The notes under the pieces: model-generated
What the model was told of the DNA's origin: nothing
Database searches by the model: none
The model's input: the letters and a program-made list of their open reading frames with translations, nothing else
Made by a program: the position numbers and the translations under genes
In this document: piece after piece, positions 56,801-64,000 of the stretch
Layout: each line of letters opens with the position of its first letter
How positions within the stretch are numbered: position 1 is the stretch's first letter
Origin: Gyrodactylus bullatarudis
Lineage: Eukaryota; Platyhelminthes; Monogenea; Gyrodactylidea; Gyrodactylidae
NCBI GenBank assembly: GCA_012064415.1
Contig: SSNU01000051.1
Span: 1-64,000, forward strand
Direction: 5' to 3'
DNA: 64,000 bases

Positions 56801-59024
56801 CATATTAGAAAAAACTCACCAAATTGGTCTTCATGTATCTGGCAGAGGCCAAAATCATTCTGAATGCGTATTTTCGATAGTTTTTAGTATTCAAAAAGTA
56901 GTAGGCTGACCGTTCCAGCATCAAACCAGATATTTCAAAATTATCCTTGATACAATAAATGATTTTAGTATTCTTTTTGTAATTTTGTAAGAATGCAGTG
57001 TAAACTTACAAATTTTGCAAATTTCAGAAAGATATCTTCAGCCTCGGAGAACATTTCCATATTTTTCAGGATTTCTGTCGACAGAAAGCTCATCAAGAGA
57101 ACTCGTTCAAAGTCCCTAGAGATGTATTTAGAAAAATTTTATATTCTCTAAAGAGTCTGAATTTATTCATAGTTGTTCAGGGAACTGTGAAAAGTCTTAC
57201 ATAGGTCGTACCGAGAGAAATTTTGTGACTATATGTAAAGAATACAAAAAGACTATAGAAAAGGTACAGGTGAACAAGTCAGCACTAGCTAAAAATTGGG
57301 CTAATAATCCAGATCAAATTATAGATTTTAATGAAGTAAGAAGTCTAGTAATGATTACTAAACTAAACGAAGTTGTTAATGGTAAGAAATACTAAACCCT
57401 TTTCTTTTTCTACAGATACAGACCAATATAAGCCAGAAGAAAACTTAATCAGGTAGCAAGTGAAAAATGTATTACTCTACATTTTATAGATAAAACTTAC
57501 ATTGGATTTTGAAGGAAATGAGTTATTGCAATATCAAAATTTCTCCTAGGATAATTAACAGGGCTTGTTTTGTTGAAGAATTGTGCAACACCAATGAGAA
57601 ACTGTTGATGAGGAAAACTTGGTCAATATTTTACTTTAAAAAAACAGGACTCAAAAACTCACGAGGACGTTGGCGTAATTAGACCAGGCGTTGTCGTTGA
57701 GAAAATCCTTCTTTAGAATTTGATAAATCTGATTGGCACTATCGTATTGTTGCATCACAAGGCAAATGTCTGCATATTTTTTCATTTGAATTTCTGGAGC
57801 TTCCTAAAAAGATTTTCGGAATTTAATTGAAACTTTACTTACACTAGTATAGAATACTTCGGGTGTATTTTTATTTTGACCAAGAATAATGGGAGGTTTC
57901 TTGTCTGTCTCACTGCTGCCTGTCAACAATTTTTTGGTGATGCCGAATATATTCTTTGAGAATCTAGTCTTGTTCATGATTGGTTCGTGAAGAGACTTTA
58001 GACTCTTCTCAACCCAGGGAATTATTGAAACCATGAAAATAGTTTCAATAAAGTTTGATATACCCTTGAGATCTTCATTGGAAAGGTAGCTGCCATGCTT
58101 CTTTAGACAGTGATGAAATAAATTTATTTGATTATTTCTATTTGATTTATCGATATATTTATCAGAAAGAGGATCATCAATTTCTGTATTATCCTCTTGT
58201 TTACCAGATTGAGAGAATAATTCCTTTTTCAAATGGGAAGTCATGTTAATCGGATTCAGATGAGCTATCCAGGGATCTTCCGTGTCACAAGGTTCCTTAT
58301 GAGAGTTAATACTGATTGTAGAGAGATTTCCATCATTTTTTATGAGATCTTTTAGATCATTCAGTGTCTGAGAAAGTCTATAAATTAATTTTAATTAGAC
58401 TTACTCTTGTTCTGAAATATTTCCATTCTCATAAACGTAGAGAAAATGTTTGAAATGTGTCGAGGAAACGTAAATTTCATTCTTGTTGTTTTTGTAATTT
58501 TCAATTAGACTGTTGAAGCAAGCATTAGTGTCAGGGCAACAGCCAATGACAAAAATTGAACCAAAAGACTTTTGCCAAAAATCAAAGTCTTTGGAAGAAA
58601 AGTTATTCAAAACATTATGACGAAGAGCATTGAACCAAGGAGAGCCATCTAGAAAGATTAATGTTTAAACATACCAGTAAAGTTTGGATTTAGATCTAAA
58701 TCATTGGAAGATAAAAGAGATTGAACATAGTTGTAGACTAACTGAGAGCAATATTCTTTTGATAAGGATTTTAGCTTCTGATAGTCAATAATATTTAGAA
58801 CAGGATTCTTAATCTGACAAAATGACCCATTAGGATCCGTGAAAGTGACTAAATTTCATAAAAAATTTCAAGTTACAATCTTTTTTGAGAGAAGAAAATG
58901 GCATAAGAAGTTCCATAAAGTTTAGATTATTACAAGCAACAGCATTTTCAACATGACTACAACAATGCAATGAGACAATAGGACTAAAAGACGTTAGTAG
59001 TAGTTCTAATGAATTTGCTGTCAT
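41804..59024 (-). CDS. TRAPPC8: TRAPPC8 (TRAPP III subunit), 21 exons
   Basis: Minus-strand exons: 59024-58877, 58848-58675, 58648-58405, 58377-57843, 57803-57663, 57601-57501, 57115-57010, 56945-56820, 56209-56138, 56070-55918, 54928-54385, 53405-53239, 52239-52010, 48387-47872, 46617-46361, 44358-44144, 44080-44000, 43932-43798, 42957-42731, 42197-42111, 42047-41804. They total 4503 nt, exactly 1500 codons; human is about 1435. It is the TRAPP III subunit (yeast Trs85) in Rab1 activation and autophagy. Landmarks are LNFMELLMPFSSLKKD near the start, IPWVEKSLKSLHE, APEIQMKKYADICLVMQQYD, RKYAFRMILASARY and EMPLLHVEF. Introns range from 26 bp to 3.6 kb. Intron 13 starts with GC (GC-AG) and contains another gene. 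The first exons are duplicated downstream. Confidence 0.95.
42993..43605. repeat. Foldback element in TRAPPC8 intron 18
   Basis: The left end is TATGAAGATGAGAATTTATG. The left half (to about 43225) and right half (from about 43400) are imperfect inverted copies, for example TTTAAATCTCGAACTTG with an inverse near 43480. It is the same family as 38565-39303 and 45417-46322. Confidence 0.6.
44576..45194. repeat. piggyBac-like MITE in TRAPPC8 intron 15
   Basis: TTAA at both ends (44576-44579 and 45191-45194) is followed by CCCTTTCGGTA and preceded by ATCGAAAGGG as inverted termini. An AGAGGTCATATATGACCTCT palindrome lies just inside the left end. No protein is encoded. TTAA plus CCC...GGG ends are typical of piggyBac-type elements. 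A similar left end alone (TTAACCCTCCCC, then a GGGGTC...GACCCC hairpin) occurs at about 55457. Confidence 0.65.
45417..46322. repeat. Near-perfect palindrome in TRAPPC8 intron 15
   Basis: 45417 to about 45767 and about 45926-46267 are inverted copies that differ, by eye, by one small deletion and a few bases. The arms include foldback-family ends (ATATGAAGATGGGAATTTAA) and also 85 bp of flank outside them. A further copy of the end lies at 46268-46322. The transcribed RNA could form a hairpin of about 340 bp. Confidence 0.8.
46735..47431 (+). mobile_element. Penelope/GIY-YIG retroelement tail bounded by inverted repeats
   Basis: A perfect 28-bp inverted repeat (46735-46762 and 47404-47431, core AAAGGCGATGCCAGGTTTGT) bounds the element. 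46762-46965 reads as the C-terminal tail of an RT/endonuclease protein (AEALFIEKEKPNLSIEK then PLVLPRG), in the manner of GIY-YIG-linked tails. A hammerhead-like motif lies just before the right repeat. It lies inside TRAPPC8 intron 14, antisense to the gene. Confidence 0.5.
47360..47405 (+). ncRNA. Hammerhead-like motif at element end
   Basis: The core is CTGAAGA (47367-47373; CUGANGA rule) and GAAA (47383-47386). Stem I is 6 bp, TAAAAG (47361-47366) with CTTTTA (47399-47404). Stem III is ATA with TAT, loop AAGCGC. The triplet is UAU then U at 47398. Stem II (ATATACCAC) hardly pairs. Confidence 0.45.
49221..49695 (+). pseudogene. mariner transposase relic
   Basis: TTGGGTTGTTTCAAAAGTAT at 49221 resembles a mariner terminal repeat. 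At about 49555-49690 the frame reads LQDNSRPHA, a stop, then LNHSPYCTDLDPTDYHLGTL. These match the conserved DNARPH and HPPYSPDLAPSDYHLF blocks of mariner transposases. An in-frame stop and missing N-terminus show it is dead. It is in TRAPPC8 intron 13. Confidence 0.7.
50223..51566 (-). CDS. Secreted family protein, member 5 (nested in TRAPPC8)
   Basis: A single exon of 447 codons from ATG 51566, in TRAPPC8 intron 13 and on the same strand. The signal peptide is ITSVILLTTILCKA. It pairs with member 4 throughout: the FGCY...FFCVFTKHKKVD block, YNLEFILTLDVRQVDLIF, DISVCYKSLDQNYTC and TILAWRRVAQSL. Unlike the other four, the C-terminus is not hydrophobic (basic then KKSFLYIPTEES), so it is probably secreted, or its anchor exon was lost or lies elsewhere. 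Several N-x-S/T sites are present. Function unknown. Confidence 0.83.
   Translation of the reverse strand: MIQRMIVTTITSVILLTTILCKARILPYHCYENYEKFLTGVMTVNLDCLVRSYLNHYAKDVHKTNNISELFSFEPVYFLRGNYSQLTFNTTLLYFLSYIATGNYHPKYPEIVKPIYTVYDRKLREINHDSLPFIAGVDAFGCYLYNAKRDFFCVFTKHKKVDYKSIVYNYFRELKIFFRDSCILEEIIESVDESLYHKPLPLYNLEFILTLDVRQVDLIFDAALIYEKNEDREEILRYFANSCYNPTKCQGRSSPFTIGCNLYKRRKIRCLIASNYFKEYLIVHFLDKTRKRHGKIPMILGDKVSTSDISVCYKSLDQNYTCVIAYFGSVNKSNSLKLEESFMTRVDQFFKTDFLKNTILAWRRVAQSLKISKVFYQIEAFDQPIAGYHFIKLIIKHAMVISEYSSSPSNFKNIGIRRRTLTREKNKNMKNIAEEKKSFLYIPTEES
53692..53743 (+). ncRNA. Degenerate canonical hammerhead ribozyme
   Basis: GTCC/GGAC form a 4-bp stem II with loop TAAGAA (53711-53723). GAAA is at 53725-53728. 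Stem III AC/GT gives a GUC cleavage triplet ending at 53734. Stem I has 2 bp next to the core, then GTAGAT (53692-53697) with ATCTGC after an internal loop. The core reads ATGACGA instead of CTGACGA, so the conserved first C is A. It is in TRAPPC8 intron 11. Confidence 0.6.
53858..54212. repeat. MITE with GGGCCTCAA termini
   Basis: TACTAGGGCCTCAA at the left is the inverse of TTGAGGCCCTAGTA at the right, about 350 bp apart. There is no coding. Right-end words of the same type lie at about 10443 and 20350, so this is a dispersed family. It is in TRAPPC8 intron 11. Confidence 0.6.
57165..57395 (+). pseudogene. GIY-YIG endonuclease scrap in TRAPPC8 intron 6
   Basis: Antisense to TRAPPC8, the frame reads SGNCEKSYIGRTERNF, followed by NKSALAKNWANN and SLVMITKLNE. 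These are the core and the downstream helix of Penelope-type GIY-YIG domains. It resembles CDCGASYIGRTIRKL at 23.5 kb but is a different subfamily. The RT part is absent. Confidence 0.55.
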
Positions 59025-59169
59025 TTTTGAATAATTTTTTGTATTTGTGTGTTAGTTAGAACAATAAAAGTGAGATTTTCCGTATTTTTATCTAATCAGC
59101 GTTTTATATTAAACAAGATTCGACCACTCGATTTAAATTTTTTTGATAGAATAAATTTTTCATTGTCTA

Positions 59170-59225
59170 ATGTCCGCAATACGTAAAAAGCTCGTTATTG
59201 TTGGTGATGCCGAATATATTCTTTG
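59170..59225 (+). pseudogene. Rho1 5' fragment (duplication product)
   Basis: The first 13 codons of Rho1 ([13 protein letters not shown]), then five foreign codons and a stop at about 59222-59226 where the duplicate runs into antisense TRAPPC8. It retains a full copy of the upstream promoter sequence. Confidence 0.85.
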
Positions 59226-60291
59226 AGAATCTAGTCTTGTTCATGATTGGTTCGTGAAGAGACTTTAGACTCTTCTCAACCCAGGGAATTATTGAAACCA
59301 TGAAAATAGTTTCAATAAAGTTTGATATACCCTTGAGATCTTCATTGGAAAGGTAGCTGCCATGCTTCTTTAGACAGTGATGAAATAAATTTATTTGATT
59401 ATTTCTATTTGATTTATCGATATATTTATCAGAAAGAGGATCATCAATTTCTGTATTATCCTCTTGTTTACCAGATTGAGAGAATAATTCCTTTTTCAAA
59501 TGGGAAGTCATGTTAATCGGATTCAGATGAGCTATCCAGGGATCTTCCGTGTCACAAGGTTCCTTATGAGAGTTAATACTGATTGTAGAGAGATTTCCAT
59601 CATTTTTTATGAGATCTTTTAGATCATTCAGTGTCTGAGAAAGTCTATAAATTAATTTTAATTAGACTTACTCTTGTTCTGAAATATTTCCATTCTCATA
59701 AACGTAGAGAAAATGTTTGAAATGTGTCGAGGAAACGTAAATTTCATTCTTGTTGTTTTTGTAATTTTCAATTAGACTGTTGAAGCAAGCATTAGTGTCA
59801 GGGCAACAGCCAATGACAAAAATTGAACCAAAAGACTTTTGCCAAAAATCAAAGTCTTTGGAAGAAAAGTTATTCAAAACATTATGACGAAGAGCATTGA
59901 ACCAAGGAGAGCCATCTAGAAAGATTAATGTTTAAACATACCAGTAAAGTTTGGATTTAGATCTAAATCATTGGAAGATAAAAGAGATTGAACATAGTTG
60001 TAGACTAACTGAGAGCAATATTCTTTTGATAAGGATTTTAGCTTCTGATAGTCAATAATATTTAGAACAGGATTCTTAATCTGACAAAATGACCCATTAG
60101 GATCCGTGAAAGTGACTAAATTTCATAAAAAATTTCAAGTTACAATCTTTTTTGAGAGAAGAAAATGGCATAAGAAGTTCCATAAAGTTTAGATTATTAC
60201 AAGCAACAGCATTTTCAACATGACTACAACAATGCAATGAGACAATAGGACTAAAAGACGTTAGTAGTAGTTCTAATGAATTTGCTGTCAT
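59210..60291 (-). pseudogene. Truncated TRAPPC8 copy (exons 1-3 and part of 4)
   Basis: Identical to the first exons of TRAPPC8 with the same tiny introns. It starts at ATG 60291. It breaks at KNIFGIT, then runs 10 residues through antisense Rho1 ([11 protein letters not shown]) to a stop at 59167. If transcribed it would encode an N-terminal TRAPPC8 fragment of about 300 residues. Confidence 0.88.
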
Positions 60292-60436
60292 TTTTGAATA
60301 ATTTTTTGTATTTGTGTGTTAGTTAGAACAATAAAAGTGAGATTTTCCGTATTTTTATCTAATCAGCGTTTTATATTAAACAAGATTCGACCACTCGATT
60401 TAAATTTTTTTGATAGAATAAATTTTTCATTGTCTA
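60292..60436. promoter_or_regulatory. Divergent promoter of TRAPPC8 and Rho1 (second copy)
   Basis: 145 bp separate the two facing-away start codons. The original layout is duplicated at 59025-59169. After the duplication the intact TRAPPC8 uses the first copy and the intact Rho1 uses this one. Confidence 0.55.
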
Positions 60437-61077
60437 ATGTCCGCAATACGTAAAAAGCTCGTTATTGTTGGTGATGGCGCTTGTGGCAAGACTTGTCTTC
60501 TCATTGTTTTTAGTAAAGATCAGTTTCCAGAAGTATATGTTCCCACCGTTTTCGAAAATTATGTCGCTGATATTGAAGTAGATGGGAAGCAAGTAGAACT
60601 CGCTCTTTGGGATACAGCCGGTCAAGAGGATTATGACAGACTTCGCCCTCTTTCATACCCAGACACTGACGTGATTCTTATGTGCTTCTCCATTGATAGT
60701 ACTGATAGTTTGGAGAATATCTCAGAAAAATGGTTCCCCGAGGTCAAGCATTTTTGTCCCAATGTCCCCATTATCCTTGTTGGCAATAAAAAAGACTTGA
60801 GAAATGACGAGAGAGCACGTCATGAACTGGCAAAGATCAGACAAGAACTTGTTAAACCTGATGATGGACGGTTAATGGCCGAAAGAATAAGTCAGTTTTG
60901 TTTACATTCTTTTTTAATAAATTCAGCTTTAATTTATCTAACCTCTTTCTAGATGCCTATGCCTATCTAGAGTGTTCAGCCAAGACTAAGGATGGTTGTA
61001 GAGAGGTATTTGAAACAGCCACAAGAGCGGCCCTATCCACAAAGAGAAAAGGAAAGAAAGGTTGCGATTTATTATAG
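60437..61077 (+). CDS. RHO1: Rho1/RhoA-type small GTPase
   Basis: Exons 60437-60890 and 60953-61077 (62-bp intron) give 192 residues; RhoA is 193. Rho controls actomyosin through ROCK and formins. [11 protein letters not shown] is the P-loop, [15 protein letters not shown] switch [19 protein letters not shown] switch [12 protein letters not shown] the Rho insert start and [15 protein letters not shown] the SAK motif. The C-terminus is polybasic and ends CDLL; a final Leu favours geranylgeranylation. Key residues G14, T19, T37 and Q63 (RhoA numbering) are kept. Confidence 0.96.
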
Positions 61078-61467
61078 ATTGAATCTATCTCTTGGACAAT
61101 CATTTACGCTTAATGTTTGCATTTCTTATTAAAAACATTGTAAATGTTAAAATAAATTTTGCTTAGTTCTTATTTACCTAAATATGATCTAATTTCTTCA
61201 ATTCTTCCAAAAATCCCTCGATCATCCCGTATCAATAAATTTTCATGATAACCTAGCTTTTGACCCTTTATAGATATGAACGCGTCATTAATCTATAAAA
61301 CAGCAGAATGCATTATGATTATGAATATTTGAAGAATAATAATAATCCTTCAGAAATTAAAATTTTTTATCACAATTTGACAATTTTGGCGCCAAATTCT
61401 CTTCCGCATGATTGATCTTTGTTTTAACTAACAACCAAACTATTCAGGTTTGAATCTTTGAGGCAAG
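61078..61467. other. Rho1-HSF spacer
   Basis: 390 bp containing the Rho1 3' UTR and HSF promoter region. AATAAA at about 61151 is a likely Rho1 poly(A) signal. No further element seen. Confidence 0.4.
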
Positions 61468-62996
61468 ATGACTAGCAGTACTATACCAGCATTTCTGACC
61501 AAACTCTTGTTAATGATTGAAAATGAAGAAAATAACAAGTATATTTACTGGGGAAAGGTATAATAATTATTTCACAATCTTGTTCTAGAATGGAGAAAGC
61601 TTTCATATTAGAGATTCAGCCAGATTTGCTAAGGATATTTTACCTCTCTACTTCAAACATAATAATCTAGCGAGCTTTATTCGTCAACTAAATATGTGTA
61701 ATTTTTTTCACTCAATTCTTTCTTTAGATGGATTTAGAAAATTGAATTCTTATTCGAACAATGCCCTCAATAGTTCTTCAGAAATGGAGTTTGCACACAA
61801 ACACTTTATCAGAGGCAAATTCTCCCTGATGAACAATATCCACAGAAAGCCGAATAATAGTCATGGCTCCTCAGTATTGCATGAGCAGACCTTATCAAGT
61901 CTTAATAATCATGTTCCAACTATTGATGATTACAATTACCTGACAACTGTTGTCAATCGTTTAAAACAAAAACAAGATTTGACATTCTCCCAAATGTATC
62001 GTCTAAAGGCTGAGAATGAAGCCTTTTATCAAGAGCTGGTCACATTGAGAAGAAACCACGATAAGCAATCTAAAATGATTCATTCTGTAAGAATTTTTTC
62101 ACGACTCTATTTTCTCATATTTTTGTGTGTGTTACTTTTTTGTGCTTTCACGATCATTGATACCAAGATAAAAGCTACCTAATTGAATATTTATATTTTA
62201 GCTATTCTCATTCCTCTCTGCCATTGCACAAGATCCCAATCAAGGCTTTTGTATACCCAATTTTCGAAAGAGTCAACTATCTATTGAAGGTGGGAGCTCT
62301 TCTCAAAATTTTCTAATCGACTTTGACGAATATTTAAAACAGAATGATACCGCTGAAGATTTAACCACTCCTACCTTCAACGAAAACAGTCCTATCAATA
62401 CTACACAAAATCTTTTGACAAGACCCATGTCACTCACTGACCTTAACAGTATATCTTCTTTGTCTAATACAATAGTCACCAATAGACCCTTCCTTTCAAT
62501 TAAAGCTCCACCTGCTAAAGATCTACAGTAAGTTTTTTTAAATATCTCTTTGTGTATCAAGTCTTTGGTAAAACAGAATGTAAGGTCTATATTCTCTTTA
62601 TTCCTTAGAACATCTCCTACTGTAATATCTGCAAATTCTGTCAAACTGCCAATAAAAGGCAGCTCAAATCTAATACAGAAACCTCGTCTCATAATTCCCT
62701 CTGTGAACAACAATAATACCACAAGCAATCTAAATACGAAAACATCATCGATCCCCTCTAAAGTTCCATTAATCAAACCAAAGATTATCAACGCGTATTC
62801 CAACAAAATTCCATTACCAATCGCTTCATCCAGTGCTACTCATAAAAGTTACCCTGTTCGGTTTATAAAGTCAGATCAGAATTTGTCTCAGAGACAAATC
62901 ACCTCATTGCCAGCTAATTTGCAGTTGAAAAATGCTACACCCCCCGAGGAAGATTTGCCCATGGAGGATATGCTAAAGAATCCAGATTCCAAGTGA
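61468..62996 (+). CDS. HSF: Heat-shock transcription factor
   Basis: Exons 61468-61557, 61589-61697, 61728-62086, 62202-62527 and 62609-62996 give 423 codons. Introns 1 and 2 are only 31 and 30 bp. HSF trimerises under stress and binds heat-shock elements. The winged-helix DNA-binding domain is clear: PAFLTKLLLMI, then FHIRDSARFAKDILPLYFKH, then NNLASFIRQLNMYGFRKL (read over the intron), then FIRGKFSLMNNIHRK. A coiled-coil (HR-A/B) follows at about residues 110-165, ending SLFSFLSAIA. The C-terminal half is Ser/Thr/Pro/Asn-rich and disordered, probably the activation region. Confidence 0.95.
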
Positions 62997-63167
62997 GTTT
63001 TTACCCATTTTTTGTCGAAAATTTAATGAATTAATCATTCAGAGCACTTTTCAATAAATGCCAATTTTATCTTAACAACTATTGTCCATGTAACTGAATG
63101 CTCATGTTGATTCGTGTTCAAACTTGGCTTATCATCCAATTTAGAATATTGAAAGAAGATATATTAA

Positions 63168-63212
63168 AACCAAATGTACATTTCTTGAAGCATCATCAGT
63201 GGTAATTCTTCA
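63168..63212 (-). ncRNA. Hammerhead-like motif, minus strand
   Basis: An inverted copy of the motif at 63500-63545, with the same core and the same ACCA/TGGT stem I. Confidence 0.5.
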
Positions 63213-63499
63213 AAAATGATATTAGTTAAGAATTCATTCAAGATAATATTTTACAAATAACGAAAGAAATAGTAAAGTCAACGAAAATAAGAATTAAATG
63301 CAAGCTGAAAAAACACCAAAACTCTCCAATAAATAGCAACAATGGAGAGAAAAGTGAAAAAGCTCACATTGGCCAAGGTAGTTGAAGATTATAGGAATAG
63401 TTTTTTTGCATTTAATTCTTATTTTCGTTGACTTTACTATTTCTTTCGTTATTTGTAAAATATTATCTTGAATGAATTCTTGACTAATATCATTTTTGA

Positions 63500-63550
63500 A
63501 GAATTACCACTGATGATGCTTCAAGAAATGTACATTTGGTTTTAATATAT
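63500..63550 (+). ncRNA. Hammerhead-like motif in Penelope 3' end
   Basis: Core CTGATGA at 63510-63516 and GAAA at 63525-63528. Stem I is ACCA (63506-63509) with TGGT (63537-63540), followed by an internal loop and an AAGAA/TTCTT helix. Stem III is AT/AT around GTAC. The cleavage triplet is AUU. Stem II is minimal. Confidence 0.55.
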
Positions 63551-63580
63551 CTTCTTTCATTTTTCTAAATTATGGATAAA

Positions 63581-64000
63581 AGTGGATTTTCGGACGTTTT
63601 TGAAAAATTACGTGAATTACTTATTCGTAATATCATCCAAGTATGAAATAAAGTTAATTATCACAGCTAAATTTTTACTACGATTTGTAAAAATATTATT
63701 CATTCAAATAGTGGATCTTGATTATTTATTCTGCAATGATCTTAATTAAATCTTTTTATAGTCTTAATTTATTGATTCAATGTGACGGTTTAAGCCAAGA
63801 TAGGGAGACATTCTATTACAGTATTCTAAAATTGATCTTTAGAAATCGATTGGCTAATTTAGCTATTCATTACTCAATTTCCAGTTATTATTACCTGTTG
63901 GTTTGCAAAAAAATATTTTTTTTAAACTGAGAAGTTATTTTGACATTGATTTATGGTATTTTATCTTTTAACGGTCTGAATGAGCTAAGGAATTATTAAA
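63581..64000. other. Gene-free window end
   Basis: AT-rich. An ORF of 70 codons at 63718-63930 has no recognisable feature and is not called. Confidence 0.4.

Larger units (their letters stand above)
57934..60476. repeat. Exact 1267-bp tandem duplication
   Basis: Unit 1 (57934 to about 59209) and unit 2 (59201-60476) have a constant offset of 1267 bp and look identical by eye. A 9-bp word, TTGGTGATG, lies at 57934-57942, 59201-59209 and 60468-60476. The unit runs from inside TRAPPC8 exon 4 to codon 13 of Rho1 and carries the whole intergenic promoter. Confidence 0.93.
63140..63580. repeat. Two Penelope 3' ends in inverted orientation
   Basis: 63140 to about 63395 is an inverted copy of the Penelope 3' end at 23780-24040, including the last codons of its ORF (CATTGGCCAAGG region). 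About 63405-63580 is a direct copy of the same end. Together they form a tail-out inverted pair, an arrangement known for Penelope insertions. Each carries a hammerhead-like core. Confidence 0.75.

Noticed and set aside
1..64000. tRNA or rRNA genes, CRISPR arrays or bacterial operons
   Set aside because: I recognised no cloverleaf with A and B boxes, no rRNA segment and no regularly spaced direct repeats. Gene structure is eukaryotic throughout.

Overview
This window is a piece of a nuclear genome from a small-genomed animal or animal relative. It is AT-rich, uses the standard genetic code, and has spliceosomal introns. Eight conserved eukaryotic genes can be followed exon by exon: WDR1/AIP1, NDUFV1, VMP1, eIF4A, FAM136A, TRAPPC8, a RhoA-type GTPase and a heat-shock factor. 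Many introns are only 26-39 bp. Introns this short are known from dicyemids and a few other compact lineages, so a mesozoan-like or similarly reduced metazoan parasite is a reasonable guess. That placement is inference; the sequence contains no decisive taxonomic marker.

Layout. 1-13 kb is mostly repeats: LINE relics, foldback repeats, a broken hAT element, and one small Lys/Glu-rich gene at 5.2 kb. 13-19 kb is WDR1, with an unrelated gene on the opposite strand inside one intron. 20-31 kb holds a second and a third member of that gene family, a Tigger/pogo-like element split by a Penelope-like retroelement, an intact Tc1/mariner-type element with perfect terminal repeats, and a Merlin relic. 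31.7-38.4 kb is a dense housekeeping block: NDUFV1, VMP1 and eIF4A on the minus strand, with FAM136A diverging from eIF4A. 39.4-40.8 kb is the fourth family member. 41.8-59.0 kb is a 21-exon TRAPPC8 gene whose introns are full of foldbacks, MITEs, retroelement scraps, ribozyme-like motifs and the fifth family member. 57.9-60.5 kb is an exact 1267-bp tandem duplication across the TRAPPC8/Rho1 head-to-head boundary. 60.4-63.0 kb is Rho1 followed by HSF, and the window ends in Penelope 3' ends and unassigned AT-rich sequence.

The most unusual content is (1) a dispersed five-member family of intronless, signal-peptide-bearing, mostly GPI-like proteins of about 430-480 residues that I cannot assign to any known family, two of them lying inside introns of conserved genes; (2) several hammerhead-ribozyme-like motifs, some in Penelope-like 3' ends, with covarying stems I and III but a minimal stem II; and (3) the exact duplication that leaves both flanking genes intact beside a truncated TRAPPC8 copy. 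The housekeeping genes do not form one pathway: they cover actin turnover, complex I, autophagy membranes, translation initiation, a mitochondrial protein, vesicle tethering, Rho signalling and the heat-shock response.
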